A stretch of DNA of 64,000 nucleotides, taken from Agapanthus africanus (taxonomy: Eukaryota; Streptophyta; Magnoliopsida; Asparagales; Amaryllidaceae). The stretch is from positions 614,697,348 to 614,761,347 of the forward strand of contig CM057342.1 of the NCBI GenBank assembly GCA_030015575.1, written 5' to 3'. Position numbers and translations under genes: made by a program. Below the pieces are notes generated by a model. That model saw only the letters and a list, made by a program, of their open reading frames with translations. It had not been told where the DNA came from and searched no databases. The stretch's first letter is position 1, and every line of letters starts with the position of its first letter. This document shows positions 9,806 through 20,902 of the stretch, one piece after another.

Positions 9806-12800
9806 TGTAACAACTCCAATTTTTGTATACATAAAATTGATTTAAATTTGAAGTATACTTAGGGTATTCAATGTTGCTGTTACCACTTTAAGTATTTATT
9901 TTCCCACAATAATTACAAGAAGGAGCTTGTAGCTCATTGGTAACACCTTGCACTGCTGAACTAAGCCACCAGAGTTCAAATCCTCTGCCCCACATTATTT
10001 TTAGATTATTTTTGTTTTAAATTCCTTGGAAGCCCAACAGTCCACAGACCATAACTCCCAAACTTTGAACTTCACCCAGAAAAGTAAATATACCAGAGCC
10101 TTCACCTGACTGCCCCACAACCACCGATTTCCTGACTCGGCCGGGATCGGCCGAGTCGGCCGGCGGACCGGACGGCCGAGTCGACAACTGAAAAGTCATG
10201 ATTTTTTAGTTGCCCAACTCCCCTGCACACACTATTTAATTGGATCGGTTCCTGAAACTTAATTATCCCCCATTTACTATAATTTTTTAATGAATTTCTA
10301 CATTTTTACAATTTTTTTTAATCAAAAACCCTTCACCTACCCTACCCTAGCCTACCCTATAAATACACCCCCTACCCTCTACCCTCTCATCCCAAGACCC
10401 TAAGCTCACTCTCTCAAAATCTTCTCAAGAGTTGTGTACTTTGAAAACAAGTTTGCGGCGAAGCTCCGACGACATTCTGGCGGAAATTCCGACGACGTTT
10501 TTAGGAACAACCGGCGACGAAGCAACGTCTCGGCAACCTCTTTAGTCCCCCCTTCACTCCCTTGCTTAATCGAAACCCGTAAATCCCATTCTATCCCCCT
10601 TTCTATTTCTCTAAAATACGAAACTACGAAACCCGACGGAATCGGAACAAATCCGATTTCCGATTCAGTTTTCTATAAAATTTCACTTCTTACCAATACA
10701 TTCATGCCTAAACATCTTTATATTGACTATTAAACATTTAACAATCAATATGAATAAGTTTTATCACATGAAATGATAGCCTTTCCAATTTATCGTATTT
10801 TTTAACTTTAATAACACCATGTTTCGATTTCACATTTAACCCCTTAACCTTACTATACATTTAAAGTAGAGCATGAGATAATGACCTACCTCCACACACA
10901 CGCAAATACAACCCTAAACGATATCATCAAAAACTTAGAATACGATAAAACAATAATTTCATTTAAGTACCATATTCTTAATAAAATCATTTCTAAAAGT
11001 TTTAGTTTTGATACACTTTTAAATAAATATCTCTTATTAGGAAAACACGATAAGTTGTGGATATCGATCGTTTATCTAAACCTGACTTTGTGTTGTCTAG
11101 GCTTGGCAAGTGAGCAAAGGTAATTTTAAAAGGCCCGTTTCACGATTTGTGAGCGGATCCCTCCTTTCCTCATTTGTGTTTACCTGATCACAATTGGCTG
11201 TGAAGAGGCAATTTGAGGCTTCTAACGACTTGTCATTTAGACCATATAGAAATAGGCTAGTTGGCTTAGAAAACCCTAGAATCTAAAATACGGAAAATTA
11301 CACTTTGCAAATAAATACCTTTTACTTTATAAAACCGTTTTCTGAAGGATTAGTATTTTACAATCTTTACAAAGCGCCGCTACAATCCATTTTTGGGGAA
11401 CCGATTTAGGATTGTGCGGTTTATCGCGCACCCTCGGGCTAGTAGTGCGAGATTCAGATCTCCGCAAGAAGCATTCGGTCTCGAAAGGTGTAAAATACGA
11501 CATCTTAAGAAAATGAGATATTTGGAATATAAAATATTTATTAAAATTATTTTTGTATGAACATATGTATATTTATCATTTAAATATCTATTTTATTATA
11601 ATATAAATTTTTCACCTTTTTCTAAAAATCACAAGAATAAATTTTACACTAAAATACCATAAATCAATATTACAGATAAATACCCTTATTTATAAACTAG
11701 GATATTTTCACTAGAAATGTCACAATATAAAATCCACCCTCATGACAACCCTAAAGACGAACAATAAATACTTGAGGTTTATTTTGAAAAGTATATAAAA
11801 GTATTTTTACATAAAACCCCCTCAAGTTTATAAATTACCCTAAGAACCCTAGCAATTATAAGACCTCGATTCACAGTTTTGATTGTCTGACTCGGGTTTG
11901 AGTCTGATTAATCTAACTTGAATATGATTCAAGTCAATTTATAATCTACAAGATTCCAATTCAATATGAACACATGAATCCATGAATATAATTATCAATT
12001 TATACAACTTGACTGAACCGAACTATAGATATATATTCCTTTTACATGATTCTCAGTATTCCATTTACATGACTCTACGGTTACAACCGTTTCCTGATAT
12101 CATGGTTTCGGTCAGTCAGTCAATCAATCATACAACCAATACAATTTACAAGATAACAATACAAACAAGATATCGCGGGGTTTAAGGGGTATATTGGTAC
12201 GGAAGGTGTTAAAGGTGGCACGAGATGGTCAGATTAAGACACCTAACCTATATTCCATTGCTGTTGTACCATGGCATAAACGGTTCCTTGTACATTCCGT
12301 TGCCCTGGTCTCTGGCATTTAGAGACTCCCCTCGTATACACTGGCATCCTTCTGTACCAAGCTACAAACAACAGCGTTAACATAACATTATAACAATAGT
12401 ATGCACTTTAAAATATATCTTCTTATTCTGTCTTTTCTACTTTCCTCTCACCTTTGGGACTTACCGAGCGACCTGTTCGCTGACGACATTCTGTTTCTTT
12501 CTTCTTCGAATGTCGTCAGGTGATTTGGACCCGACAGAGATCGAGCCATCGCAAGAAGACTTGGAGCAGTTTGCTGAACATCCTGCACTTTAGTTTCATT
12601 GTACACTTTTCCTCTCTGTACTTTTCATTTCCTGTTATGCTACTGTTTAGGCATCTTTTTATTTCTGGTGTAATTCCTTTCATGCATTGTACAAAGAATA
12701 TTAATAAATAAAAGTTGCTGTTCTTTTTATTTCTTGTCTCTTGTGTATTTATTTTATATTTCTTAGATACGCTTAGCGTATGTACTTCTGAGTATATACG

Positions 12801-12853
12801 TAGCGGACCTCGTCGCGTCCCCTTCGCCGTACACTGGGAATCGGGGCGTGACA
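9806..12853 (+). repeat. Element A 3' LTR
   Basis: 3048 bp, starting tgtaacaactcc and ending gcgtgaca, followed by the ctcgg duplication. It carries the same parts as the 5' LTR: tRNA-like block 9923-9988, GC-rich block about 10130-10193, TATA 10358-10365, and the 38-nt shared block 11180-11217. No gene is present. Confidence 0.93.
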
Positions 12854-12858
12854 CTCGG
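12854..12858. repeat. Target site duplication of element A (right copy)
   Basis: ctcgg, matching 1739-1743. Confidence 0.9.
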
Positions 12859-13412
12859 GTATACGAGACCCTCGTTAAATACGATCCTCCTTTCCACAAC
12901 TCGATTTCAAAAGTGACTTAGAGACCGATAGGGACACAGATCATACAATGCATCAGTTAGTGATATATTGGTTACCTGTATTTTACCTCCACTATTATTA
13001 CTTTCTTTTCTTGTTCATTGTTATTATCATAAAATTGCTATTATGTCACTCTGACGACCTGAGTATGCATGCTCAGACCTTGAGGAAGAACCAGTACAAG
13101 AGTCAGACCCGCGCTTCGAGCTTGCGGAGATTTAGATGGGAGTACCTCCTTTACCTTTACTGCTTTCCCTAAAGAAATCTTGTATTCGCAGTCGGTTAGT
13201 AGTTCTTTTTCTTGTTTTGTTGTAAATTGTGAACAATGAATGTTGATGTAATAACTAGTGATGTATTTCCTTGACTTCTGTGCTGTGTTTACTGATTACC
13301 ATGTAATGCTAGAAGCCAAAGTGTGACTACGGCATGATTATTCCTTAACCGTAGGAGAATGGCTGGCATAGTCATCCCCCGTTTTCCGTATTTTGGGAAG
13401 CGGGGCGTGACA
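12859..13412 (+). repeat. Element B 5' LTR, right part
   Basis: Continuation of B's 5' LTR after inserted A. It ends in gggaagcggggcgtgaca, closely like the end of A's LTR, and is followed by B's primer site. It has no gene; the hydrophobic frame at 12948-13172 is a chance frame in LTR sequence. Confidence 0.85.
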
Positions 13413-13421
13413 TGGTTTTGT

Positions 13422-13434
13422 TGGTATCAGAGCC
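13422..13434 (+). other. Element B primer binding site (tRNA-Met type)
   Basis: tggtatcagagcc, complementary to the 3' end of initiator tRNA-Met, lies ten bases after the LTR end in the tggttttgttggtatcagagcc setting common in Tekay elements. Confidence 0.85.
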
Positions 13435-13548
13435 GCGTTTGGTAGTAAGGGATAACATTAACTACATTTTATTACATTATTTTCGCTTCACTATCCCTGA
13501 CTTTCATCCTTGTATCTAATCATATCCTTTTAAATATCTTCCAGCGAC

Positions 13549-14607
13549 ATGACGTCCCCGAACGACCACTCCTCGGACTCAAGTTCTCAGGATCGCACGG
13601 AAAGGATCTTGAATGCACTAACGACTCTCGCAGAAGCTCAAGAGAGAAAGACGGACCTACTAACCGAGGGACTCAGGGCAATTACCGTAGTAGGGGGACC
13701 CTCCGCTCTCATTACCGCCCTCGAGGGCACTGCTCCACCGGCTTTTTCTGCCAGGGCTGGCACCGTGTCAGATTTTCGGAGGTTACATCCAGTTGCATTT
13801 ACGGGACTAGCCGAACCACTCGAGGCCGAGCAATGGCTGGTCAATATGGAGAACCTGCTGACGGCTGCAAGGTTACCCGATGAAGAGAAAGTGAATGCGA
13901 TAAAAATCCAGTTGGAGGACAAAGCCCATACTTGGTGGTCAGTTGAAGAAAGCAGACTAGAAAGGCCAATCGAATGGAGCAAATTCAAGGAGTGCTTCTT
14001 GGACCACTATTTTCCTTCCACTGCTAAGGCAGAGATGGAAGAAAGATTCATCTTACTGAAGCAGAATGGCCATCCCGTGGACGTATATGCGGCAGAATTC
14101 AACCGTCTGAGCCGATTTGCTCTGTATATGGTCGCCTCAGATGCCTCCAGGGCCATGCGCTTCTTACAGGGACTTGATTTTGAGTTATAGCAGTTGACCG
14201 CGTCACTCGAGTTGCAGACTTTTGCGCAGGTACTCAACGCGGCACGAATTCAGGAGAAGCTGATCAATAAATTTAGGAAGCCCCCGGTTGTTCCAGTGCG
14301 TACTCACACACCGTCTCGAGGGGTCATACCAGTTCAAAGGCCAGGGACGATGTAGATGAAGCGTCCATTCGTGCCCCAGCATCGCTCCCAGGGTAAAAAC
14401 TTAGTTTGCGGCTACTGCAACAGAGATGGGTACACCCAGAAGGACTGTCGCCGCGCCAAGGGACAGTGTTTGATTTGCGGATCCAGCCAGCACCGAGTTA
14501 GTGGTTGCCCCGAGCGAACAAAGTTACAGGGAGGGTCTGGACCGCAACAGCAGAGATCACAGGAGCAGAGGCAACCCTACACAGGCCGCGGTCAGGGATG
14601 AGCTTTC
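13549..14607 (+). pseudogene. gag: Element B gag region (fossil)
   Basis: Gypsy gag related to that of A. A gag core at about 13770-14190 has FRRLHPVAFTG, EAEQWLVNME, HTWWSVEESR and FKECFLDHYFP. The nucleocapsid part at about 14405-14515 has two zinc-knuckle-like units (CGYCNRDGYTQKDC and CLICGSSQHRVSGC); the first is atypical. The ATG at 13549 follows a 115-nt leader after the primer site. A predicted coiled-coil-like stretch (ERILNALTTLAEAQERK) is near the N-terminus. The region is broken by a few lesions. Confidence 0.85.
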
Positions 14608-14610
14608 ACC

Positions 14611-14929
14611 TTGACCGCCGAGCAGGAAGATGCTTCAGGCGAAGTTGTCACAGGTATTCTACTTGTACATTCCATGCCAGCTAGAGTACTGTTTGATTCT
14701 GGAGCATCACACTGTTTCATATCTACGCATTTCGTTGATACACACTCCATACCACATGAACCATTAACCAAGGGTTGGGAAATACATACGGGTAATGGTG
14801 TTATAGTATCTAGTCGAGAATGTAGATCCTATCCGGTTGTAGTATGTGGCAGGGAATTCTATGCGAATTTCATTTTGATCGGAACATGCAACTATGACGC
14901 AATTCTCGGGATGGATTGGATGAGTACAT
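14611..14929 (+). pseudogene. Element B protease region (fossil, cut by element C)
   Basis: Aspartic protease of a gypsy element, with VLFDSGASHCFIS as active-site motif near 14685-14725 and AILGMDWM near 14900-14920. The reading is cut at 14929 by the insertion of C; protein-like sequence downstream of the protease ([13 protein letters not shown]) resumes on the far side, near 22302. Confidence 0.88.
14925..14929. repeat. Target site duplication of element C (left copy)
   Basis: tacat occurs here and again at 22297-22301, right after C's 3' LTR. Confidence 0.88.
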
Positions 14930-16319
14930 TGTTCATACCATAATTTTGCATTATAACCCATTCTTATTCAATTTACAAATAAACAGGTGTTTTTGACCCA
15001 TGTCTGCTATATAGTTGCAGGTTACAGGTTCTCGGAACAAAACAGTGAAAAAGATGAAAAGACGATACAAAAGTGAGACTACAACCAACAAATGGAAGAA
15101 TCTTGATCGTGCCTACATTTTGAGGGACAATGAAGATCAATGGACAATTTCACAAAGAACAAAGGCAGCGCAAGGTTCAAGACTTCGACACGAAGCAAGC
15201 GGTAAAGTCCACGATATTGTTCACTGTGGAAATCTGGAAGAAATCAGAAGACCGTCTGAGAAACCAAGTGAAGGAAATAGAAGAAACAAAGCAACAGAAG
15301 ATTCCCTGAAGATTTAAGCTCAAGATTCCACTGTTTGGCCGCGGAACCGAAACCAAACATGGGTTTTGGCAGCGGTTCCGTGGCCGTGTGTCGCCCGTGT
15401 CGGTGGAAAATTTCTATGGTCACTGGTGGCGCGTTGACTAGTCTTTCTTAGGGGGTAAAATTGTAAATGCAGACGTGACTCGAATGTAACCCTAGGGTTT
15501 CTATGTTCTATAAATAGAAACCTTAAAACCTTTTTTTAGGTTATGCCTCTTCTTGTGCCTCATTTCATCTATCTAAATTCAGATCTGTAAATTTCTATAA
15601 AGTATGAAGAGTGCATCAAATTAGAGTAAGTTTTCAATTCTTGGCCTAATTAATTTTATTATCTGCCCTGGTGTAATTTTCCTTTCTGCCCTAGTTTAGA
15701 TTTCATTCTCTGCCCTAGTTAATTAGTTTAGAAAATGTTTTTCAATTCCCTAACGAGTGAGTAGTCTCCTCACTTGTTAGGGTTAGATTTGGGGAAGGCT
15801 TGAGAGATGAAGATCTCTCATCCGTTTGTTGCCCATCACACGTTTTTATAGGACTCCATGCATACATGCACACATCGCTCCCTACGACACCCTATCCCAT
15901 GAGGTAGCGGTGATACCGTAGTATAAAGGACCGGTTGAGCGTGTTTTCCATGGAGGTTAGGGTAAGAATTAAGAAAGGAAGGACAAGAATCTAGAGGAAG
16001 AAACACCGTTTCTTCCCGATGGTACTAATCCACTTTATTAATAATTACCATAACAGCTCATAGATCTTAATTAGGGCATTGAAAGCGGTGAGAAATATTG
16101 ACTTTCCAAACTTAACCTAAACCTAACCCTAGCAAGGTTTTAATCCTACTTTAGATCAACCTTAGTTTTTAGATTTAATCAATCCGACAACAATCGGAAT
16201 TAACTCGTTAGAACAAATAGAGAATACACAAAATCCCTGTAGACCGACCCGTACTCACCGGCTAGCTACCAAGCGACGCCGTTCTTGATTGCGGTTATAA
16301 ATTATTCTTTGAAAAATCA
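14930..16319 (+). repeat. Element C 5' LTR
   Basis: 1390 bp, starting tgttcatacc and ending gaaaaatca. TATAAATA is at 15509-15516, between the inverted halves of a repeat (GGTTTCTAT and ATAGAAACC). A weakened copy of the GC-rich hairpin seen intact in the 3' LTR is at 15333-15385. No gene is present. Confidence 0.9.
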
Positions 16320-16321
16320 AA

Positions 16322-16339
16322 TGGCGCCGTTGCCGGGGA
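16322..16339 (+). other. Element C primer binding site (tRNA-Asp)
   Basis: TGGCGCCGTTGCCGGGGA is the exact complement of the 3' end of plant tRNA-Asp (CCCCGGCAACGGCGCCA) and lies two bases after the LTR. This site is characteristic of the Athila group. Confidence 0.9.
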
Positions 16340-17402
16340 TGGCGTAGTATTTTCTTTTTGTAATTTCGGGTTAATATAAAATTGAAAAATCATAAAAACT
16401 GAAAAATAAAAAATATAAAAAAATTTATCATTTTGTTATTTTGTGAAGGGTATTTCGTTTGAATTTTTGCAGGACAGACGAATGAATTCAGATTTGGAAA
16501 AATCCAGAGAGTGAAACAGAAAACAGCAGATCTGAACAACCGAGGAGTACCATAACAGAGCAACAGAAAAGATTTGGAGATATGAACAAACCAACCGACC
16601 GCGGAACCACTGCCGTAACCTACTTATTGCCGCGGATCCACCGCTCCCTTGTGACGTCAGCAAAGGCAATTTCCTCCGTGAGCTTCCTTTCTTCTTCTCT
16701 GCAAACCCCAATATCTCCTCTGTTAAATTTCCTGCAGGATTCTTTGTGTTAAAAAATCTCTCCTCCTTCCAATAATTGATCTTGTGCAGGATTCTTTGCG
16801 CCGCGCTAAAAAAAATTGTTTGCAAGTGATTGTGTTTACTGCTTTGCATATTTTAAATTGACTTTAAGGGGCTTTTACACCAATCCAGATTGGGTGTGGA
16901 TTTCATTACCCTTCCCAGGACCCCAGAAATCACATAAGGCATATTGCATTGACCATCGTTTAATTAAAAAAAATTAGACTCAGCGCTAAAGACTTTACGC
17001 TCAATAGGACAGATGAATAGTTGGGGTGTCTCGGAAAGTGTATCTAAGGCGAGTGGTTACTTAATTAGGCCCACTACTTACGTAGTGGAGAACCTCCCAC
17101 TTACCTAGCCACAATTGGCGGTGAAGAGGCGGTTTGAGATCTACTTCTTGCCCTTTGGAACAGTTAGGAGCTGTCTAGCTGACCTAGGTGACCCTATATC
17201 TAGGCCTGATTGTGCATTTGTAGTTGATTGAACGTGTGTCTAAGCCTTTTATCGAAAATCTTTTTTGCAAAAAGCCCCACATAAAAAAAACACAAAAAGG
17301 AAAAAGGAATTTTTTTTTACAAAAAACTTGCAAATTTTGTCGCTAAGAAATCCATTGCACCCCACTTATACCCACATTCTTTTTTTTCTCCTTTCTTACA
17401 TC
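16340..17402 (+). other. Element C untranslated leader
   Basis: About 1.06 kb without a recognisable gene. It contains CCGCGGAACC and GCCGCGGATCC words at 16598-16640, like those in the LTR hairpin and in Angela element G, and the 38-nt block shared with the LTR of Tekay element A (17101-17138). A- and T-rich runs follow at 17280-17330. Confidence 0.7.
17101..17138 (+). repeat. 38-nt block shared with Tekay element A
   Basis: Matches 3139-3176 at 34 of 38 positions (and 11180-11217 in the other LTR of A). All four differences from 3139-3176 are transitions. Confidence 0.7.
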
Positions 17403-18603
17403 ATGGGTACCCCGCCTCACAAAACCCTCACCGAACTTTGGTACCCTGAACCAAACTTTGCTTCATATGCGAATTGTTTTGGTCGAATTACGGACGACCC
17501 CTCCATGCCCAAAATTTCTTTGAAAGATTGAATAGAAGCGTCTAGGAGAAACAGTTGGACTCTGCAATCCACTTTGTATCAACCGTGTCAACCTTCATCA
17601 CCTTCTTACGTTGATACTCTTTTTTCGAGTCCTGTTGTAACTCCGAAACCCATGTCTATAGCTGAACATATTGAACAATCTTATAACCGATCCTTCACTC
17701 CTTTCAACACTTCTTGTTCTTGGGATCAACAAGTCCATTCATCTTTTTATCCAAATGTTGATCCTACTCCTGTCTAACCATTCAATTCCTACTAGTCCTA
17801 CCCGACTTCCACACCTTCCCTAGATATTGCTTCTACACAGCCATTTGGGAGTTTCACGTATCCAAACAATTTTGAATCTTTTACCGAAACCCCTTCACAA
17901 CCCATGTCTAGTTTGGAACAGTCGTTGGAAGCTTACATCGTAGCAACAAACAAACAGATGAGGAATTTGGATGTGTCCATTGCCGCCCTTATGTAACCTA
18001 GTGAACCGGTAGCTAGTTTCCAACTAGCTCCAAATATTCCAATGTATGATGAGGCGGTTGGACATAGTGAGAATTTGAATGGTGAGAGTGAGCTGTACAC
18101 ATTTCCAAATCAAACCTACCCATACTTAATTGAATCCCACAACTCCGGTTTTCAATCAAGTGTCCCAAATGATTCACCAGTTAAAGATAAAACGTTTAAT
18201 GAGTTGTGCGACTTTGTAGTGCTGGATTTTCCAGATTGTGAAGAATCCCTTTCGAGTGAAACCACACCTAATCCTTTTGAACTTTACACCTCTAATCTAG
18301 AACCCGAATTGATAAATATCCATGCTTTTGATGAGATGTCTGAAAAAAATAGATTTTCACTTGATTGAGGATATTGATGCAGGGAGTATTTTGGATGATG
18401 AACCCATAGATTTGACTGAAATTATCTCTCCAATTCATCATCCCGAGTCATTAAATGTTTCTCCTGAACTTCATATGCATCTTGATTTTGATGATAATTG
18501 CATGGATGAGATAATTTTTGAGGAATATTATGAGGATAGTATTGAGGATGACTCATTTTTTTTGATGTGTCGGGTTTTCCAATTCATCCTCCTGAACCTT
18601 TAA
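17403..18603 (+). pseudogene. Element C unfamiliar acidic coding-like region
   Basis: Open stretches at 17403-17531 (starting MGTPPHKTLTELWYPEPN), 17574-17777, 18042-18368 and 18322-18603 encode protein-like sequence rich in D, E, S, P and F (for example HLDFDDNCMDEIIFEEYYED). I recognise no domain. Composition and continuity suggest a decayed coding region carried by the element rather than chance frames. It is inside the LTR boundaries and is therefore treated as part of the fossil element, not as a host gene. Confidence 0.45.
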
Positions 18604-19403
18604 CTGTTATACTTCCTAAATCAAACTCCCTCCTTTCCATCGTTTCGACCACACAAAAGATCACGCAGGAGGACTGTGAGCTTAAAAGATTTCTATTCGA
18701 TCACAGCAGTTTGGACGCCACTAGTGCATACCTCTTTGAATCTGACACAGTTCTCATAGCCGATAACGATTACGAGTGCTTCACTTTTTCGGACGATTTT
18801 GAAGACTCACCGCCCGAGTTTGAGTCCTTTGAATTTTTAGATGAGTTAGTTGAACCATCAAACTCGGTTGCTTACAGTCATTTCGAACCATTCATGGAAT
18901 CCTTCGAGTTCGAGACAGATTACTTAGGTGAGATTAAGACTATCCCAAAATCACTTCCTTTCGTCCTTCCTATCGTTGCGACCGAGCAAGAATTCGTCAC
19001 GCTTCTACTTTCAATGTTTGGTTTACCAAGTTCAACGTACCCATGTTTTCTTGCAAATCTTGAGGGATTTGACCCCACTTCTCGACGGGTTGATAAATTA
19101 GCACAATCGCTTTTAACACATCGGTCATCACAAATTGTGCTAATTTATTCACTCAATTTACATCCTCAAGTTCGTGCTACACTTCTTTCTCTTTTCCGCC
19201 ATTCTCCTCCATCGAGACCGTATACCGCTTCTATCTCCATACGGTCTAGTGTGTTTCTCAACTCCTTTCTCTACACTCCATTCTTTCACCAACCCTACTA
19301 TTATCACGATAGAATTTTTGAATGGTTGGTGCTAACCATAGGTCTGTGTAAGGCCTTGTATAGTTTGATTTTTCTCCTCCCTAACTCTGAACTAAACGCT
19401 TAG
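18567..19403 (+). CDS. Element C orphan ORF, 278 aa, unknown
   Basis: The longest open frame in C. The N-terminal half is acidic and aromatic (key words CELKRFLFDHSSLDATSAY, ECFTFSDDFEDSPPEF, ESFEFLDELVEP). The C-terminal half is neutral to basic with hydrophobic stretches near residues 130-150 and 245-275 (the last perhaps membrane-seeking). No gag, zinc knuckle, protease or polymerase motif is seen. It ends shortly before the first of three polypurine-like tracts. It might be an old structural gene that has diverged beyond recognition, or captured host sequence; I cannot say which. Confidence 0.45.
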   Translation: MSGFPIHPPEPLTVILPKSNSLLSIVSTTQKITQEDCELKRFLFDHSSLDATSAYLFESDTVLIADNDYECFTFSDDFEDSPPEFESFEFLDELVEPSNSVAYSHFEPFMESFEFETDYLGEIKTIPKSLPFVLPIVATEQEFVTLLLSMFGLPSSTYPCFLANLEGFDPTSRRVDKLAQSLLTHRSSQIVLIYSLNLHPQVRATLLSLFRHSPPSRPYTASISIRSSVFLNSFLYTPFFHQPYYYHDRIFEWLVLTIGLCKALYSLIFLLPNSELNA

Positions 19404-20902
19404 AAAGTGGAAACACTGTCTCATTTAAGTTTGGGGGGAACCTTTTTGTATATATATTTTTGTTTTTTTAACAATAAAAAAAATATATAAAAATTATAAA
19501 TAAATAAACAGGGGAGTGCCGATATTTTTGACCCTCTTGGTGTAGCCTGACAGTGAGGACACTGTCAAGTTTAAGTTTGGGGGTATGCTCGGTAAGCCTT
19601 CTTCCTTCACATTGATGTGTATATTTTTGCATTTGCATACTTATTTTAAAACCCATAAAAAATTGAAAAATTTCAAAAATTATAAAAATTAAAACATTCA
19701 ATTTTGGCCTTAATGACTTGAGTTGGACAAAAAGGTTTACTAGCTAGGAACAACTAGATCTTAGATTTAGGAAATTAAAAACCCTAAAAATAACGTTTCT
19801 TAAAGTTTAACGGTAGAAAGTATATGTCTTTGTAGTTTATTTAAAAATAGATAAATTTTGAGTTCACTTCTTAGGCTAAGTTAAAATAAGGGAAAAGTAT
19901 TGATGTTTTTATTAAAGTGTAAGTCTGAAAAATAATTCCTAAGCATAAGTCTAAATTCTGAAAATATATACCCTACAAATTACACAAACACGAACCTTGA
20001 AATTTGGGATAGTAGAAGAGACCTTGAAATGCTCTTGTCTAAAGTCCTTAGTACGAAGAAAAATAAAATAAAAATACAAGTGTGAATAAAGAGATATAAG
20101 AAAAATGAACACTGGTTTTTGTAATTACTTAATGCTGCATTAATAGAAAAAATATTTAGTGAGGGTGTTTCATCACCTAGTGCCTTAGACCAACTGGTTT
20201 GGGAGTCACTGCTAAAGCCTTAGGTGTTACAAGACTAGGAATTACGCTTCAATGTGCAAACACATTTTGTAATCGGTTGTTGGTACCTCAAGAAGTATTA
20301 ACGGTTGCATGAAGGATGTGTGAGCAAATTTCATCTAAAAATCCACCAATTAAGAAGTGCTTTAGACAACGGACAGGAGTATGATAGCTTGATTTGAATT
20401 TCCAAGTGTAGGGGTGATACACACACACACACAGGGGTATGTGATTGGGGTTTAGATAAGAGATATGAATGAAGAATAGGACTTATATCTTTAATAGAGA
20501 TGATAAAAATTCCTAAGTTGAGATAGAACCCTAGAAGGAAAACTTAAAAGATGCTAAAAGCTAAGTAAATTCACAAGAATATATATAATCTTAAATTAAA
20601 TGATAAGGAAGCGTGAAGAATACGGGTGGATAATTAATGAGTCGAAGATAATAGAATTCCTTGTTGGAAAACCTAATTGGAGAATAAAAGTTAATAGGCC
20701 GAATTGATAGGATTTTGTGGGTAGTATCCGCTGAAAACCCTCAGGAGACAACACTCCTCCTACTAGGGACACCTAGAGGTTTAACGGCTTGTTGCACGAG
20801 CTCAGTGCAATCGCGTTTCCCTGAGAACGTGAGGCTAGGTTTTTTTCGAGAATAAAAACTAGGTTTGCTCGAGGACGAGCAAAAGATAAGTTTGGGGGTA
20901 TT
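19404..20902 (+). other. Element C 3' non-coding region with repeated polypurine-like tracts
   Basis: 1.5 kb without a gene. AAGTTTGGGGG occurs three times: 19427-19438, 19573-19583 and 20888-20898. The last abuts the 3' LTR and is the likely plus-strand primer; the others may be extra priming sites or remnants of a duplication. A short CA microsatellite is at about 20420-20434. Confidence 0.7.

Larger units (their letters stand above)
1744..12853 (+). mobile_element. Element A: Tekay-like Ty3/gypsy chromovirus
   Basis: A complete-length LTR retrotransposon of 11.1 kb: LTR 1744-4814, internal region 4815-9805, LTR 9806-12853. The LTRs start tgtaacaactcc and end gcgtgaca and are flanked by ctcgg duplications. 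Gag with two zinc knuckles, protease, reverse transcriptase, RNase H, integrase and a chromodomain-like tail occur in gypsy order. The roughly 3.05 kb LTRs and the pol sequence suit the Tekay/Del clade. The coding region is broken in several places (more than five) and is a fossil. Over the first 190 or so LTR bases I count 11 differences, all transitions, or about 6 percent; at 1.3e-8 per site per year that is about 2 million years. Confidence 0.93.

Noticed and set aside
9923-9988. Functional tRNA gene
   Set aside because: Box A, box B and a T-arm-like stem are visible, but no matching acceptor stem is seen. A SINE-like head is the better reading.
12948-13172. Hydrophobic 74-aa frame resembling a membrane peptide
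   Set aside because: It lies within the right part of B's 5' LTR, close to its end, in T-rich sequence; hydrophobic translation is expected there by chance.
18567-19403. Host protein-coding gene
   Set aside because: The frame lies between the primer site and polypurine tract of element C, within matching LTRs and a target duplication, so it arrived with the element.
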